Below, in pieces: positions 24,863-32,329 of a DNA stretch of 32,819 nucleotides (its first letter is position 1; the number at the start of each line of letters is the position of its first letter). The translations under genes were made by a program, and so were the position numbers. Below the pieces are notes generated by a model that ran no database searches, was not told the origin of the DNA, and was given only the letters and a program-made list of their open reading frames with translations. Source of the DNA: Candidatus Rifleibacteriota bacterium (lineage in GTDB: Bacteria; Riflebacteria; Ozemobacteria; Ozemobacterales; Ozemobacteraceae). Location of the stretch: the NCBI GenBank assembly GCA_029564115.1, contig JAKQQP010000449.1, positions 1-32,819 of the forward strand, given 5' to 3'.

Positions 24863-26704
24863 ATGAGTAGACCAGACTATCTGCTTTTCGATAAAAATAC
24901 CGTTTCGCTGATTTACGGCATGCAGACAAAAGCTGTCCAGCGCATGCTCGATTTTGACTATTGCTGTCGCAGAACCACCCCATCGGTAGCTGCTCTTGTG
25001 GACCCTGGTAAAACCGGTTCGCAAAAAGTATTTTGGGGCAAAAAAGAGATTTTTATTCCGATTTATCCCAATGTCAAAACTGCCATGCAGAAACACCCTG
25101 AAATAGATGTGATGATCAACTTCGCATCTTTCAGAAGCGCTTTTGATACAACCATGGAAGGTCTCGACGAAGCTGGGCTGCGTACTGTCGTGGTTATTGC
25201 CGAAGGCATGCCTGAGCGGCAGGCCCGCCACCTGCGTGCCGTCGCCCTTGAGCGTGGTAAAGTGATCATCGGCCCGGCCACTGTCGGCGGCATTGCTGCC
25301 GGCGCTTTCAAAGTCGCCAACACAGGTGGAACAATAGAAAGTATCATCGATTCAAAGCTGCATCGCCCCGGTTCAGTTGGGTTTGTCAGTAAATCAGGTG
25401 GTATGTCGAACGAAGCCTATAACATCATCGCCCTCAATACCGATGGTCTTTATGAAGGCATCGCCATTGGTGGAGATGCCTACGCCGGTTCTACCCTTCT
25501 AGAGCACCTGCTGCGTTTCGAAGCCAACCCGGCCATCAAGATGCTTGTCTGTCTTGGCGAAGTCGGTGGCGAAGAAGAATGGAAAATTGTCGAAGCCGTC
25601 AAAACTAAAAAGATTACCAAGCCCCTGGTGATGTGGGTTACCGGTACTTCGATCAAATACATGCCCAAAGGTATTCAGTTTGGCCATGCCGGTGCCAAAG
25701 CTGACGCCAGCCGCGAAACCGCTGAGGCCAAAAATGCCGCTCTCAAAGAAGCTGGTGTCATTGTTCCTGAGTCGTTTGACGACTATGACAAGGCTATCAA
25801 AACGACTTTCGACAAGCTGGTTGCCAGTGGTGTCATTACCCCGGCTCCGGAAGTCGAACCTCCGGTAATTCCGATGGACTACGCCGAGGCAGTCGGGCGC
25901 AACATGGTTCGTAAACCGACCAGCTTTACCTGCACCATTTCCGACGATTCAAAAGACGAGTTGCTTTATGCCGGCCATAAGATCAGCAAAGTCATTGGTG
26001 AAAACTACTCTGTTGGTGAAACCATTGGTTTGCTCTGGTTTAAAGAACGTCTGCCAAAATGGGCTGCCGAATTTATGGAAATCGTGCTCAAGCTTTGTGC
26101 CGACCATGGCCCGGCTGTTTCGGGCGCTCATAACACCATTGTAACTGCCCGTGCCGGTCGCGACCTTATGAGCGCTGTTGCCTCGGGTATTCTTACCATA
26201 GGTCCGCGCTTTGGTGGCGCTGTTGCTGGCGCCGCTCTGATGTTCAAAGCCGCCCAGGATGCCGGTCAGACTCCTGACGGGTTTATTGCCGACCTGAAAA
26301 AGAAAAACATCAAAATTCAGGGTATCGGTCATCGCATCAAGAGTCTGAAAAACCCGGACATGCGCGTTGAATTGCTGAAGCAGTATGCCCGTAAGCATTT
26401 TCCGCGCACCAGGCTTCTCGATTATGCTCTCGAAGTAGAGCAGTTGACTACGGCTAAGAAAGATACTCTGATTCTCAATGTCGATGGTGCTATCGGCGTG
26501 CTTTCGGTTGATATGATGTATGGGCTTGGCTGGGATGAAGAAAGAATTCAAACCGTTGTTGACAGCGGTGGTCTCAACGGCCTGTTTCTGCTTGGCCGCA
26601 CCATAGGCATGATTGGTCATTACATGGATCAGTCGCGCCAGAAAGCCGATCTTTACCGCCATCCCTGGGATGACATTCTCTACGATCTTCCTTCTGGAGA
26701 CTAA
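24863..26704 (+). CDS. aclA: ATP-citrate lyase, large subunit AclA (613 aa)
   Basis: Carries the succinyl-CoA-synthetase-alpha-like and citrate-synthase-like parts. The phosphorylated histidine is in FGHAGA (His275), and the citrate-binding stretch GFVSKSGGMSNE is present. The C-terminal citrate-synthase-like domain has DHGPAVSGAHNTI, GPRFGGAVAGAA, GIGHRIKSLKNPDMRV and the ending YRHPWDDILY. These match the C-terminal part of animal ACLY closely. Length matches the 608-aa subunit of Chlorobium. It follows aclB by 14 nt with its own AGGAA site and is followed by a strong terminator, so aclBA is a closed two-gene operon. The lyase suggests either autotrophic rTCA or citrate-derived acetyl-CoA supply; the other rTCA genes are not in view. 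Confidence 0.97.
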   Translation: MSRPDYLLFDKNTVSLIYGMQTKAVQRMLDFDYCCRRTTPSVAALVDPGKTGSQKVFWGKKEIFIPIYPNVKTAMQKHPEIDVMINFASFRSAFDTTMEGLDEAGLRTVVVIAEGMPERQARHLRAVALERGKVIIGPATVGGIAAGAFKVANTGGTIESIIDSKLHRPGSVGFVSKSGGMSNEAYNIIALNTDGLYEGIAIGGDAYAGSTLLEHLLRFEANPAIKMLVCLGEVGGEEEWKIVEAVKTKKITKPLVMWVTGTSIKYMPKGIQFGHAGAKADASRETAEAKNAALKEAGVIVPESFDDYDKAIKTTFDKLVASGVITPAPEVEPPVIPMDYAEAVGRNMVRKPTSFTCTISDDSKDELLYAGHKISKVIGENYSVGETIGLLWFKERLPKWAAEFMEIVLKLCADHGPAVSGAHNTIVTARAGRDLMSAVASGILTIGPRFGGAVAGAALMFKAAQDAGQTPDGFIADLKKKNIKIQGIGHRIKSLKNPDMRVELLKQYARKHFPRTRLLDYALEVEQLTTAKKDTLILNVDGAIGVLSVDMMYGLGWDEERIQTVVDSGGLNGLFLLGRTIGMIGHYMDQSRQKADLYRHPWDDILYDLPSGD

Positions 26705-26726
26705 TAGAGCGTTTTTGCTCAAAATG

Positions 26727-26766
26727 ACAGGCAGCCGGGGAGACCTGGTCTGCCTGTTTTCTTTTT
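26727..26766 (+). terminator. Rho-independent terminator of aclBA
   Basis: ACAGGCAG (26727-26734) pairs with CTGCCTGT (26750-26757), followed by TTTTCTTTTT. Confidence 0.9.
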
Positions 26767-26835
26767 GTGGCGAAAAAATGTCAAACGCCGCTCGCCATTT
26801 TTTGAAACGGAAATGTCGAGGCAAAAACTGAACGG

Positions 26836-26874
26836 CAGCCCGGCATCGACGTTGATGAATTCAATGTCGGGCTG
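26836..26874 (-). terminator. Possible terminator hairpin after the methyltransferase gene
   Basis: CAGCCCGGCAT (26836-26846) pairs with ATGTCGGGCTG (26864-26874): 10 Watson-Crick positions and one G/T position. A TTTTT run follows about 8 nt later on the minus strand. The long loop and distant U-tract make termination uncertain. Confidence 0.45.
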
Positions 26875-26894
26875 ATACTTTAATTCGAGGGGAT

Positions 26895-27659
26895 TCAGGG
26901 TTGATATGGTTTCAGACCGACGCTGAAAAGTTGTTTCAGCTCAGGCCCGAAGCTGTTGTCGGCCATATGGATGATAATGTTGGGCATTGGCTCGTGGCGG
27001 CCGTTATAAAAACGTTCGGCTTCGATCAGTGTCAGATGTGACTTTTCGCCCTCTTTGGGGATGACGAACTGCAGGCGCTTGAGCCCGAAACTGGCTGCTT
27101 TCAGATAGTCGGATATTTCATAGAATCTGCCAGTTGGAATGATCAGGCAGAAACGACCGGTGTACGGCAGCATATATGCTGCCGCTTCGACAAAGTCTCG
27201 TATGGTACCGTTCAGTTCGTGTCGGGCCATTGCTCTGCCGGGTCGGGTCGGCAGTCTGCCGCTGCCTTTCTGAAAATATGGCGGATTGGAAACGACCAGA
27301 TCGTATGACTCAGGCAAAATTCGTGACGGGATATCGCGAACGTCCATCTGCTCGAAGCTCAAGCCCGAGAATTGTTTGTTCAATTTGAGATTGCGGTTGG
27401 CGAGGTCGACGAACTCTTCTTGCAATTCAAAGCCCGTTATCCCCAGAGTCGGGTTGCGGTATTTGATAAGGTATGCGAGAATTCCGCTGCCAGAGCCAAG
27501 GTCAGCGGCAGTTGTCATGTCTGGTCTGAACTTGACAAAGTTGGCCAGCAGCAGAGTATCGATTGCAAAAGCGGTGCCGTCGATTTTCTGGATAAGGCTC
27601 AGCGTTGTACCCGGAATGGTATCTAGCCGTTCGTCGGTATCTATAAAGGGTTCGCTCAT
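26895..27659 (-). CDS. TrmN6-like tRNA adenine-N6 methyltransferase (254 aa)
   Basis: Class I SAM-dependent methyltransferase. AADLGSGSGILAYLI (about 51-65) is the SAM-binding motif I, and VVSNPPYFQKGSG (about 122-134) is the NPPY motif of N6-adenine methyltransferases. The early IDGTAFAIDTLLLANFV is typical of the YfiC/TrmN6 family, which methylates A37 of tRNA-Val. Length fits the family. There is no SD; a TG-extended TATAAT ends 11 nt before the ATG, so the transcript probably has almost no leader. It is on the same strand as the upstream barrel gene but has its own promoter. Target specificity is inferred from the family. Confidence 0.8.
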   Translation of the reverse strand: MSEPFIDTDERLDTIPGTTLSLIQKIDGTAFAIDTLLLANFVKFRPDMTTAADLGSGSGILAYLIKYRNPTLGITGFELQEEFVDLANRNLKLNKQFSGLSFEQMDVRDIPSRILPESYDLVVSNPPYFQKGSGRLPTRPGRAMARHELNGTIRDFVEAAAYMLPYTGRFCLIIPTGRFYEISDYLKAASFGLKRLQFVIPKEGEKSHLTLIEAERFYNGRHEPMPNIIIHMADNSFGPELKQLFSVGLKPYQP

Positions 27660-27670
27660 AGAGAAGCAAG

Positions 27671-27679
27671 ATTATACCA
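27671..27679 (-). promoter_or_regulatory. Extended -10 promoter of the methyltransferase gene
   Basis: On the minus strand, TGGTATAAT is a perfect extended -10 element (TGn-TATAAT, 27671-27679). The expected transcription start is only about 5 nt before the ATG at 27659. Confidence 0.65.
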
Positions 27680-27738
27680 ACCGAGGTTTTTACGCAACTA
27701 CAGAATTCAAATTGCAGGGCAAACGCAAATTTTATTTT

Positions 27739-28932
27739 TTAAAATTCAAGAAGGGCTGAAACAGCGGTGCGGCGATCTTCGCGTTCGCCCGGTCTCTGCC
27801 CGAGCTCTTCGGCGTAGTTGGCGGCCTGAATTTTGAGATCATGCCAGGTGAAAGCAAGCCCGCCAGTGGGGTAGCCGCCCCGCAAGCCTGCAAGCAGCTG
27901 CAGATGACGTGACAGGCGCAACTGCATGCCAAGTCGCAAATTGCTCAGGCCCGATTTGTCTTCGCCGGTTTCCCAGTAATCAGCGGCGAGCAGCAGCTTT
28001 TCGTTGCGCTCCGGTGGGCCCGTCAGGGGCTTTATTGCGACGCCTGCCGCAAACTGGCGTTTCAGTTTTCCAGCTTCTTCAGAGAAGTCGGAATTGAGCA
28101 GATTGCCGGCAAAAAGGCCAATTGTAGTCTGCCATGGGTTGTTGAGCTGCCACAGAGCACCAAGATCAAAGTCTACGGCCACTCCGGTGCGATCTGTGTC
28201 TTTGAGAGCCTGTGGCGAAAGGGCCGCAAAGTCACGTGCATAAAAGGTATGATCAGCTGTTTTTCGGCTGACAAATTTCATTGTGCCGCCCCACCAGCCC
28301 GTTGCCCTGTCTTTGAAAAGAATCTGGGTTTCTTTTTGGCTGCGGGCAAAAGAGCCGGCCAAAACCGTATCTTTGTCGACTCTCGATCTGACAAGAGGAC
28401 TGGCCGGATTTTCAACCGAGAAATCTTCGCTTTCACGGTGCATGGCAGCGATTCCAAAACCGGTTCCGCCGAGATAATAGGCCATGCTCGACCATGACTG
28501 ATGGCCAGACTTACCCATTATCTGCATGAGATTGCGATAATTGCCGGCTCTGGCGCCAGGAGTGTCTGAATCGCTCAGCGAGTCGATGTGGTCGTTGACG
28601 GCATCGTAATCTTCACTGCGTTGAGCCGTTGCGCTCAAAACTGAATAGGCACTGGTGGTGCGCAGGCCCAGGCCTGCCGGGTTGCAGAACAACGCCTGCT
28701 GGTCGTCGGCAATGGCAACAGAGACTCCACCCATGCCCAGAGAACGACTGGTTTCGTAAGTAAGAGGTCGATCGTAGGCCGCTGCCTGACCTGAAAAAAT
28801 GCTGGTAATAAAAAGGCCGCAGGTCAGCCCAATACGCACTCCGGCGCTGATCATGCCGGTCAGTTTTGCCCGGCCGCATTTTTCGGCGGCAGTGCGGCCG
28901 CAGGAATTACGTCGTGAAGTTTTAGGATTCAT
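27739..28932 (-). CDS. Outer-membrane beta-barrel, PorV/FadL-like (397 aa)
   Basis: A hydrophobic signal segment (about residues 29-51, ending GQAAA-Y) is followed by ETSRSLGMGGVSVAIADDQQALFCNPAGLGL, the N-terminal signature of PorV/PorQ/OmpP1-FadL-type barrels. Alternating beta strands follow and the protein ends in phenylalanine (LLEF), typical of BAM substrates. It lies in the outer membrane and may transport hydrophobic compounds or act in secretion. The start overlaps the stop of the TPR lipoprotein gene by one base (TGATG), so it is translationally coupled. An internal ATG at 28854 (residue 27) would give a more usual signal-peptide length and cannot be excluded. The two genes probably work together at the outer membrane. 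Confidence 0.75.
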   Translation of the reverse strand: MNPKTSRRNSCGRTAAEKCGRAKLTGMISAGVRIGLTCGLFITSIFSGQAAAYDRPLTYETSRSLGMGGVSVAIADDQQALFCNPAGLGLRTTSAYSVLSATAQRSEDYDAVNDHIDSLSDSDTPGARAGNYRNLMQIMGKSGHQSWSSMAYYLGGTGFGIAAMHRESEDFSVENPASPLVRSRVDKDTVLAGSFARSQKETQILFKDRATGWWGGTMKFVSRKTADHTFYARDFAALSPQALKDTDRTGVAVDFDLGALWQLNNPWQTTIGLFAGNLLNSDFSEEAGKLKRQFAAGVAIKPLTGPPERNEKLLLAADYWETGEDKSGLSNLRLGMQLRLSRHLQLLAGLRGGYPTGGLAFTWHDLKIQAANYAEELGQRPGEREDRRTAVSALLEF

Positions 28933-29768
28933 CAGTTGTTTCCATCCAATGCCATCAGCTGTTTTTTAAATTCCGTTTCAGAGTTTTCAAACCAGGCATC
29001 AGCGGTTTTGAGCAGACTGGCGAAATTGCCCACAGCTGTTATTGTGCTGCGATTTGCCGGGGTGTAGGTGCCGCTGCGGTTAACGCCATTTATTGGCGAA
29101 AGCATTATCCACTCTGTTCCACGCCCGTCAAGGGCCTGAGTTAGCTCCAGAAAAGCTTTTTCCAGTGACCAGACAGAAGTTTCCGCTGTCAATCTCTGAT
29201 AAATCTGTTGCCAGGTCGCCATTTTCTCATCGTTGGTGTCGAAGTCTATCTGGTCTGGCGTGTCAAGCTTCTGGTTAAGGTTGGTGTCATATTTTTGCAG
29301 CAAAGTTTTGGCCGCCGACAGGGTTGTCAGAAGAGATCTGAATAAAAGATCTTCTTTGGCGGGCTCCATGAGCTTGTTCATGTCTTCTACAGCCATGTTC
29401 AGCATTTCGAGACTTGTTATCAACCGCGCTGTCGAAAAAATTACGGCTGACGAGTCTACCGGAGTCGGGTCGTTCTGCAGCCGGTCGAGCACTGAAAACA
29501 TGTTGAAGCCGGCTAACCCGGCGAGTGCAGAAGCCCTGCCCCGGTTTCCGGCGTCTCCGGCTTCGCCTTGTTCTATGGCCCTTTCGAAAAGATCCAGAGC
29601 GTCGGCGTATTCTGCCGATGCCAGCTTGAGATTACCTTTGTCAACGAGAGTCTGGCTGTCGCGGCCGTTAATTTCGCCGTCAAGGGCTTCAAAAGCGTTG
29701 CAGCCAGAAATGAAAATGGAAACAGCGGTCAGCACGGCCACAAATAAAACCGTATTGCGTGAAATCAT
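28932..29768 (-). CDS. TPR-containing lipoprotein (278 aa)
   Basis: The lipobox FISGC gives a lipidated Cys23. Residues about 45-75 (VDKGNLKLASAEYADALDLFERAIEQG) form a recognisable TPR helix pair; the rest is helical (LITSLEMLNMAVEDMNKLM, LLTTLSAAKTLLQKY) without catalytic motifs. The start at 29768 has GGAG 5 nt upstream; the frame continues upstream to 29819 but without an SD. It overlaps the barrel gene by TGATG. It is likely a periplasm-facing scaffold or assembly lipoprotein for the barrel (inference). No named family is recognised beyond TPR. Confidence 0.75.
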   Translation of the reverse strand: MISRNTVLFVAVLTAVSIFISGCNAFEALDGEINGRDSQTLVDKGNLKLASAEYADALDLFERAIEQGEAGDAGNRGRASALAGLAGFNMFSVLDRLQNDPTPVDSSAVIFSTARLITSLEMLNMAVEDMNKLMEPAKEDLLFRSLLTTLSAAKTLLQKYDTNLNQKLDTPDQIDFDTNDEKMATWQQIYQRLTAETSVWSLEKAFLELTQALDGRGTEWIMLSPINGVNRSGTYTPANRSTITAVGNFASLLKTADAWFENSETEFKKQLMALDGNN

Positions 29769-29832
29769 TGTCGCTCCGGAATAACTGATTTTCCTGCAAC
29801 TAATCGGCAGACTTCGCACTATTTTGAATTTT

Positions 29833-29862
29833 TTCGCAAAAAAAAGTCTGGTATGCTATAAA
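29833..29862 (+). promoter_or_regulatory. Probable promoter of the fetAB-like operon
   Basis: TTCGCA (29833-29838), 18 nt, TATAAA (29857-29862) with an upstream TG forming an extended -10 (TGCTATAAA). It lies about 47 nt before the first start codon. Confidence 0.55.
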
Positions 29863-29909
29863 TACTTGCTGATCAAAGCATTATTTTAACGACAGGCGGA
29901 CTGCAGAAT

Positions 29910-30548
29910 ATGAAAAACAGAGCGGCAGGCAAGCCGGCTCTCGCCATGAACGGCCTGTGTGTGAACCAGCTCAGATTCATGCAGAGGGGGCCATACACTT
30001 TTTCTGTGCCATCCGCTACGGTTTTTGGGCTGAGTGGCAGTTCAGGTTCGGGCAAAACGCTTCTTTTGCGGGCTGTTTGCGATCTCGATGAATCCAGCGG
30101 TGAAGTGACGCTGGATGGTGTCAGCAGCAAAACTCTGAGTGCCCCGGAATGGCGGCGGCGAGTAGCCTGGCTGCCGGCTGAAAGCCACTGGTGGTATGAG
30201 ACTGTCGGTGCTCATTTCTGGAAACAGCCGGAAAGCAACTGGCTCAAAACAATGGGCTTTGGCGAGGAAGTTCTGCGCTGGGAAATATCACGCTTATCGA
30301 CCGGGGAAAAACAGCGTCTGGCAATTCTGCGCTTGTTGCAACATGAGCCTAGAGCTCTGCTGCTCGATGAGCCGACTGCCAGTCTGGATAAGAACAACAT
30401 GAAGACGGTAGAGAGTTTTCTGCTGGAATACATCAGGCAGAAAAACGGTTTGGCCATATGGGTGAGCCATGATTCTGAACAGCTCGAACGTGTGGCTGTC
30501 TGTCATTATGCCCTGTTGCTTGGCGGCGAAATGAGGCAGTTGCGATGA
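29910..30548 (+). CDS. ABC exporter ATPase, FetA/YbbL-like (212 aa)
   Basis: Nucleotide-binding subunit. Walker A is GSSGSGKT (43-50), the signature is LSTGEKQR (129-136), Walker B is ALLLDEPTASLD (149-160) and the H-loop is WVSHDSEQ. The Q-loop position reads VAWLPAESHWW: where FetA of E. coli has Gln (VSYCAQTP), this protein has Ala90-Glu91. The missing Q-loop Gln normally coordinates Mg and signals to the membrane subunit, so coupling may be altered or Glu91 may substitute. The gene overlaps the permease start by ATGA. The E. coli pair FetAB exports iron; the substrate here is unknown. Confidence 0.85.
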   Translation: MKNRAAGKPALAMNGLCVNQLRFMQRGPYTFSVPSATVFGLSGSSGSGKTLLLRAVCDLDESSGEVTLDGVSSKTLSAPEWRRRVAWLPAESHWWYETVGAHFWKQPESNWLKTMGFGEEVLRWEISRLSTGEKQRLAILRLLQHEPRALLLDEPTASLDKNNMKTVESFLLEYIRQKNGLAIWVSHDSEQLERVAVCHYALLLGGEMRQLR

Positions 30549-31345
30549 ATGTAATTCCGCTTGGTGTTTTTGAGCTGTCGCTGGCAAGTTTGCTGGTGTT
30601 GCTGCTCGCTTTTCTAAGTTTTCGCTCAAAACTCGAAATAGAACGGCCTTTGCTGATTGCTGCCTTGCGCACGACTATTCAGCTGTCTTTGATCGGACTG
30701 GTTCTCAACCTGGTGTTCAATACCATGAACTTCTGGCTGGTTCTGTTTATCTGGTCTCTGATGCTCATTGCAGCAGGTTATGAGGTTATGTCGCGGCAGA
30801 AGGTCAAGGTCAGGGGGGCTGGCGGCTTTTTGATCGGTTCAAGTTCGATGCTCGTGTCTTCGTTTTCGATCATGTTGCTCATTCTCGTTCTGGTCATCAG
30901 AGTAGAGCCCTGGTACAGCCCGCGCTACGCTATTCCCATTCTTGGTATGCTTCTGGGTAACACCATGAACGGGGTCGCTCTGGCCATGAATACTTTTTCG
31001 AGTCTTTGCTGGGGCCGGAGGGCGGTGATCGAACAGCGGCTGGCACTCGGGCAGACTGCGACTGACGCCATTGAAGATATCTGGCGGGAAAGCGTCAGAA
31101 CCGGTTTGATACCCATAATCAATTCGATGGCGGCTGCTGGTCTGGTAAGCCTTCCCGGGATGATGACCGGCCAGATCCTGGCCGGAAACACCGCCACGGA
31201 TGCGGTTCGTTACCAGATTCTTATTATGTTTATGATCTCGTCTGGTACGGGTTTTGGTGTTATATTGAGTTTATGGCTCATGCGCCGGAAAATGTTCGAT
31301 GGGCGTGATCGTCTGCGTATGCGTGAAAGCTTCCACGTCAGCTGA
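30545..31345 (+). CDS. ABC exporter permease, FetB/YbbM-like (266 aa)
   Basis: Membrane partner of the preceding ATPase, with about seven hydrophobic segments. LRTTIQLSLIGLVLNLVF, AIPILGMLLGNTMNGVALAMN, EQRLALGQTATDAI, RTGLIPIINSMAAAGLVSLPGMMTGQILAG and DAVRYQILIMFMI match the UPF0014/FetB family closely, including the SLPGMM(S/T)G loop. The start at 30545 overlaps the ATPase stop (ATGA), so the subunits are coupled one to one. Length matches E. coli FetB (259 aa). Substrate is inferred to be a metal or other cytoplasmic solute; nothing in the sequence decides it. Confidence 0.88.
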   Translation: MNVIPLGVFELSLASLLVLLLAFLSFRSKLEIERPLLIAALRTTIQLSLIGLVLNLVFNTMNFWLVLFIWSLMLIAAGYEVMSRQKVKVRGAGGFLIGSSSMLVSSFSIMLLILVLVIRVEPWYSPRYAIPILGMLLGNTMNGVALAMNTFSSLCWGRRAVIEQRLALGQTATDAIEDIWRESVRTGLIPIINSMAAAGLVSLPGMMTGQILAGNTATDAVRYQILIMFMISSGTGFGVILSLWLMRRKMFDGRDRLRMRESFHVS

Positions 31346-31377
31346 CGGGCGCAGAATAACAGAATGGAGACAACAAG

Positions 31378-32172
31378 ATGAAAGCAGGTTTTGTTCAATT
31401 CACTCCCGAACTATGTAATCTCGAGGCAACTTTGGCGAAGCTTGGTAAACTGCTGGATGAGGCACCAGCCGCGGACCTTCTCGTTCTGCCGGAGCTGTGC
31501 AATTCGGGTTACAATTTTCCTACGCGCCGACATGCCTGGGAAGCTTCTGAAGAAGTCTCTGACAGCAGATTTATAAATTTTCTCAAAGATTTTTGTCTCA
31601 AAAAAAATTGTTATATTGCATCAGGATTTTGTGAGCGCGATGGCTTCAAGCTGTATAACTCCGCTGTCCTTGTTGGCCCGGATGGGCTGGTCGGCAAGTA
31701 TCGAAAAATTCATCTCTTTTACAACGAAAAGGATATTTTTTCGGCTGGAGATGTCGGTCTGCCTGTTTTCAAAACCCCGGCAGGCAACATTGGCATGCTT
31801 GTCTGCTTCGACTGGATGTTTCCGGAAGTGTGGCGCATTCTTGCTCTCAAAGGCGCCGATGTCATATGTCACTGTTCCGCTCTGGTGCTGCCAGGTTTCG
31901 CTCAGCGATCGGTGCCTGTTCATGGGCTGATTAACCATGTGTATGTGATTACCGCCAATCGTACCGGCACAGAAAATGGGCTGACTTTTACCGGTATGTC
32001 TACGGTTTCAAGCCCGAAGGGCGAAGTGATCTGTCAGGCTTCGCCGGATTCAGACGAAGTTTGCGCTTTTGAGTTCGATCTTGAAGTTGCCAGAAATAAG
32101 TTTATGACGCCGAGAAACAATATTTTCGAAGACCGGCGCCCAGAAATTTATCAGGAATTACTGCATCTTTAA
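31378..32172 (+). CDS. Carbon-nitrogen hydrolase of the nitrilase superfamily (264 aa)
   Basis: Cytoplasmic amidase or nitrilase-like enzyme. The catalytic triad is visible: Glu39 in VLPELCNSGY, Lys110 in KYRKIHLFYNEK, and Cys143 in LVCFDWMFPE. FSAGD after the lysine and HGLINHVYVITANRTG later are typical. Length (264) fits the branch that includes N-carbamoylputrescine and omega-amidases, but the usual CYDxRFPE is CFDWMFPE, so the substrate cannot be named. GGAG lies 8 nt before the ATG. It follows the fetB-like gene by 32 nt on the same strand and may be co-transcribed. Confidence 0.88.
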   Translation: MKAGFVQFTPELCNLEATLAKLGKLLDEAPAADLLVLPELCNSGYNFPTRRHAWEASEEVSDSRFINFLKDFCLKKNCYIASGFCERDGFKLYNSAVLVGPDGLVGKYRKIHLFYNEKDIFSAGDVGLPVFKTPAGNIGMLVCFDWMFPEVWRILALKGADVICHCSALVLPGFAQRSVPVHGLINHVYVITANRTGTENGLTFTGMSTVSSPKGEVICQASPDSDEVCAFEFDLEVARNKFMTPRNNIFEDRRPEIYQELLHL

Positions 32173-32269
32173 GCATAGAGCTGTTGTAGAATTGTCTGCT
32201 GACAGGCAATAACGTGCTCATCGACGAAGTATTAATCGCTCTAACATAAATGATATTGAATTAATGTCC

Positions 32270-32298
32270 TTTACTTTGGTGCGATTTAGTAATATTAT
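32270..32298 (+). promoter_or_regulatory. Probable promoter of the thioredoxin-like gene
   Basis: TTTACT (32270-32275), 17 nt, TATTAT (32293-32298). The -35 is 4 of 6 and the -10 is 5 of 6. It lies about 30 nt before the GTG start. Confidence 0.5.
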
Positions 32299-32329
32299 TT
32301 TTATATCATGTATCCAGGAGGAGTATATT

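Noticed and set aside
25949..26824. 291-codon minus-strand open frame opposite aclA
   Set aside because: Antisense shadow of a strongly conserved enzyme; it also crosses the aclBA terminator.
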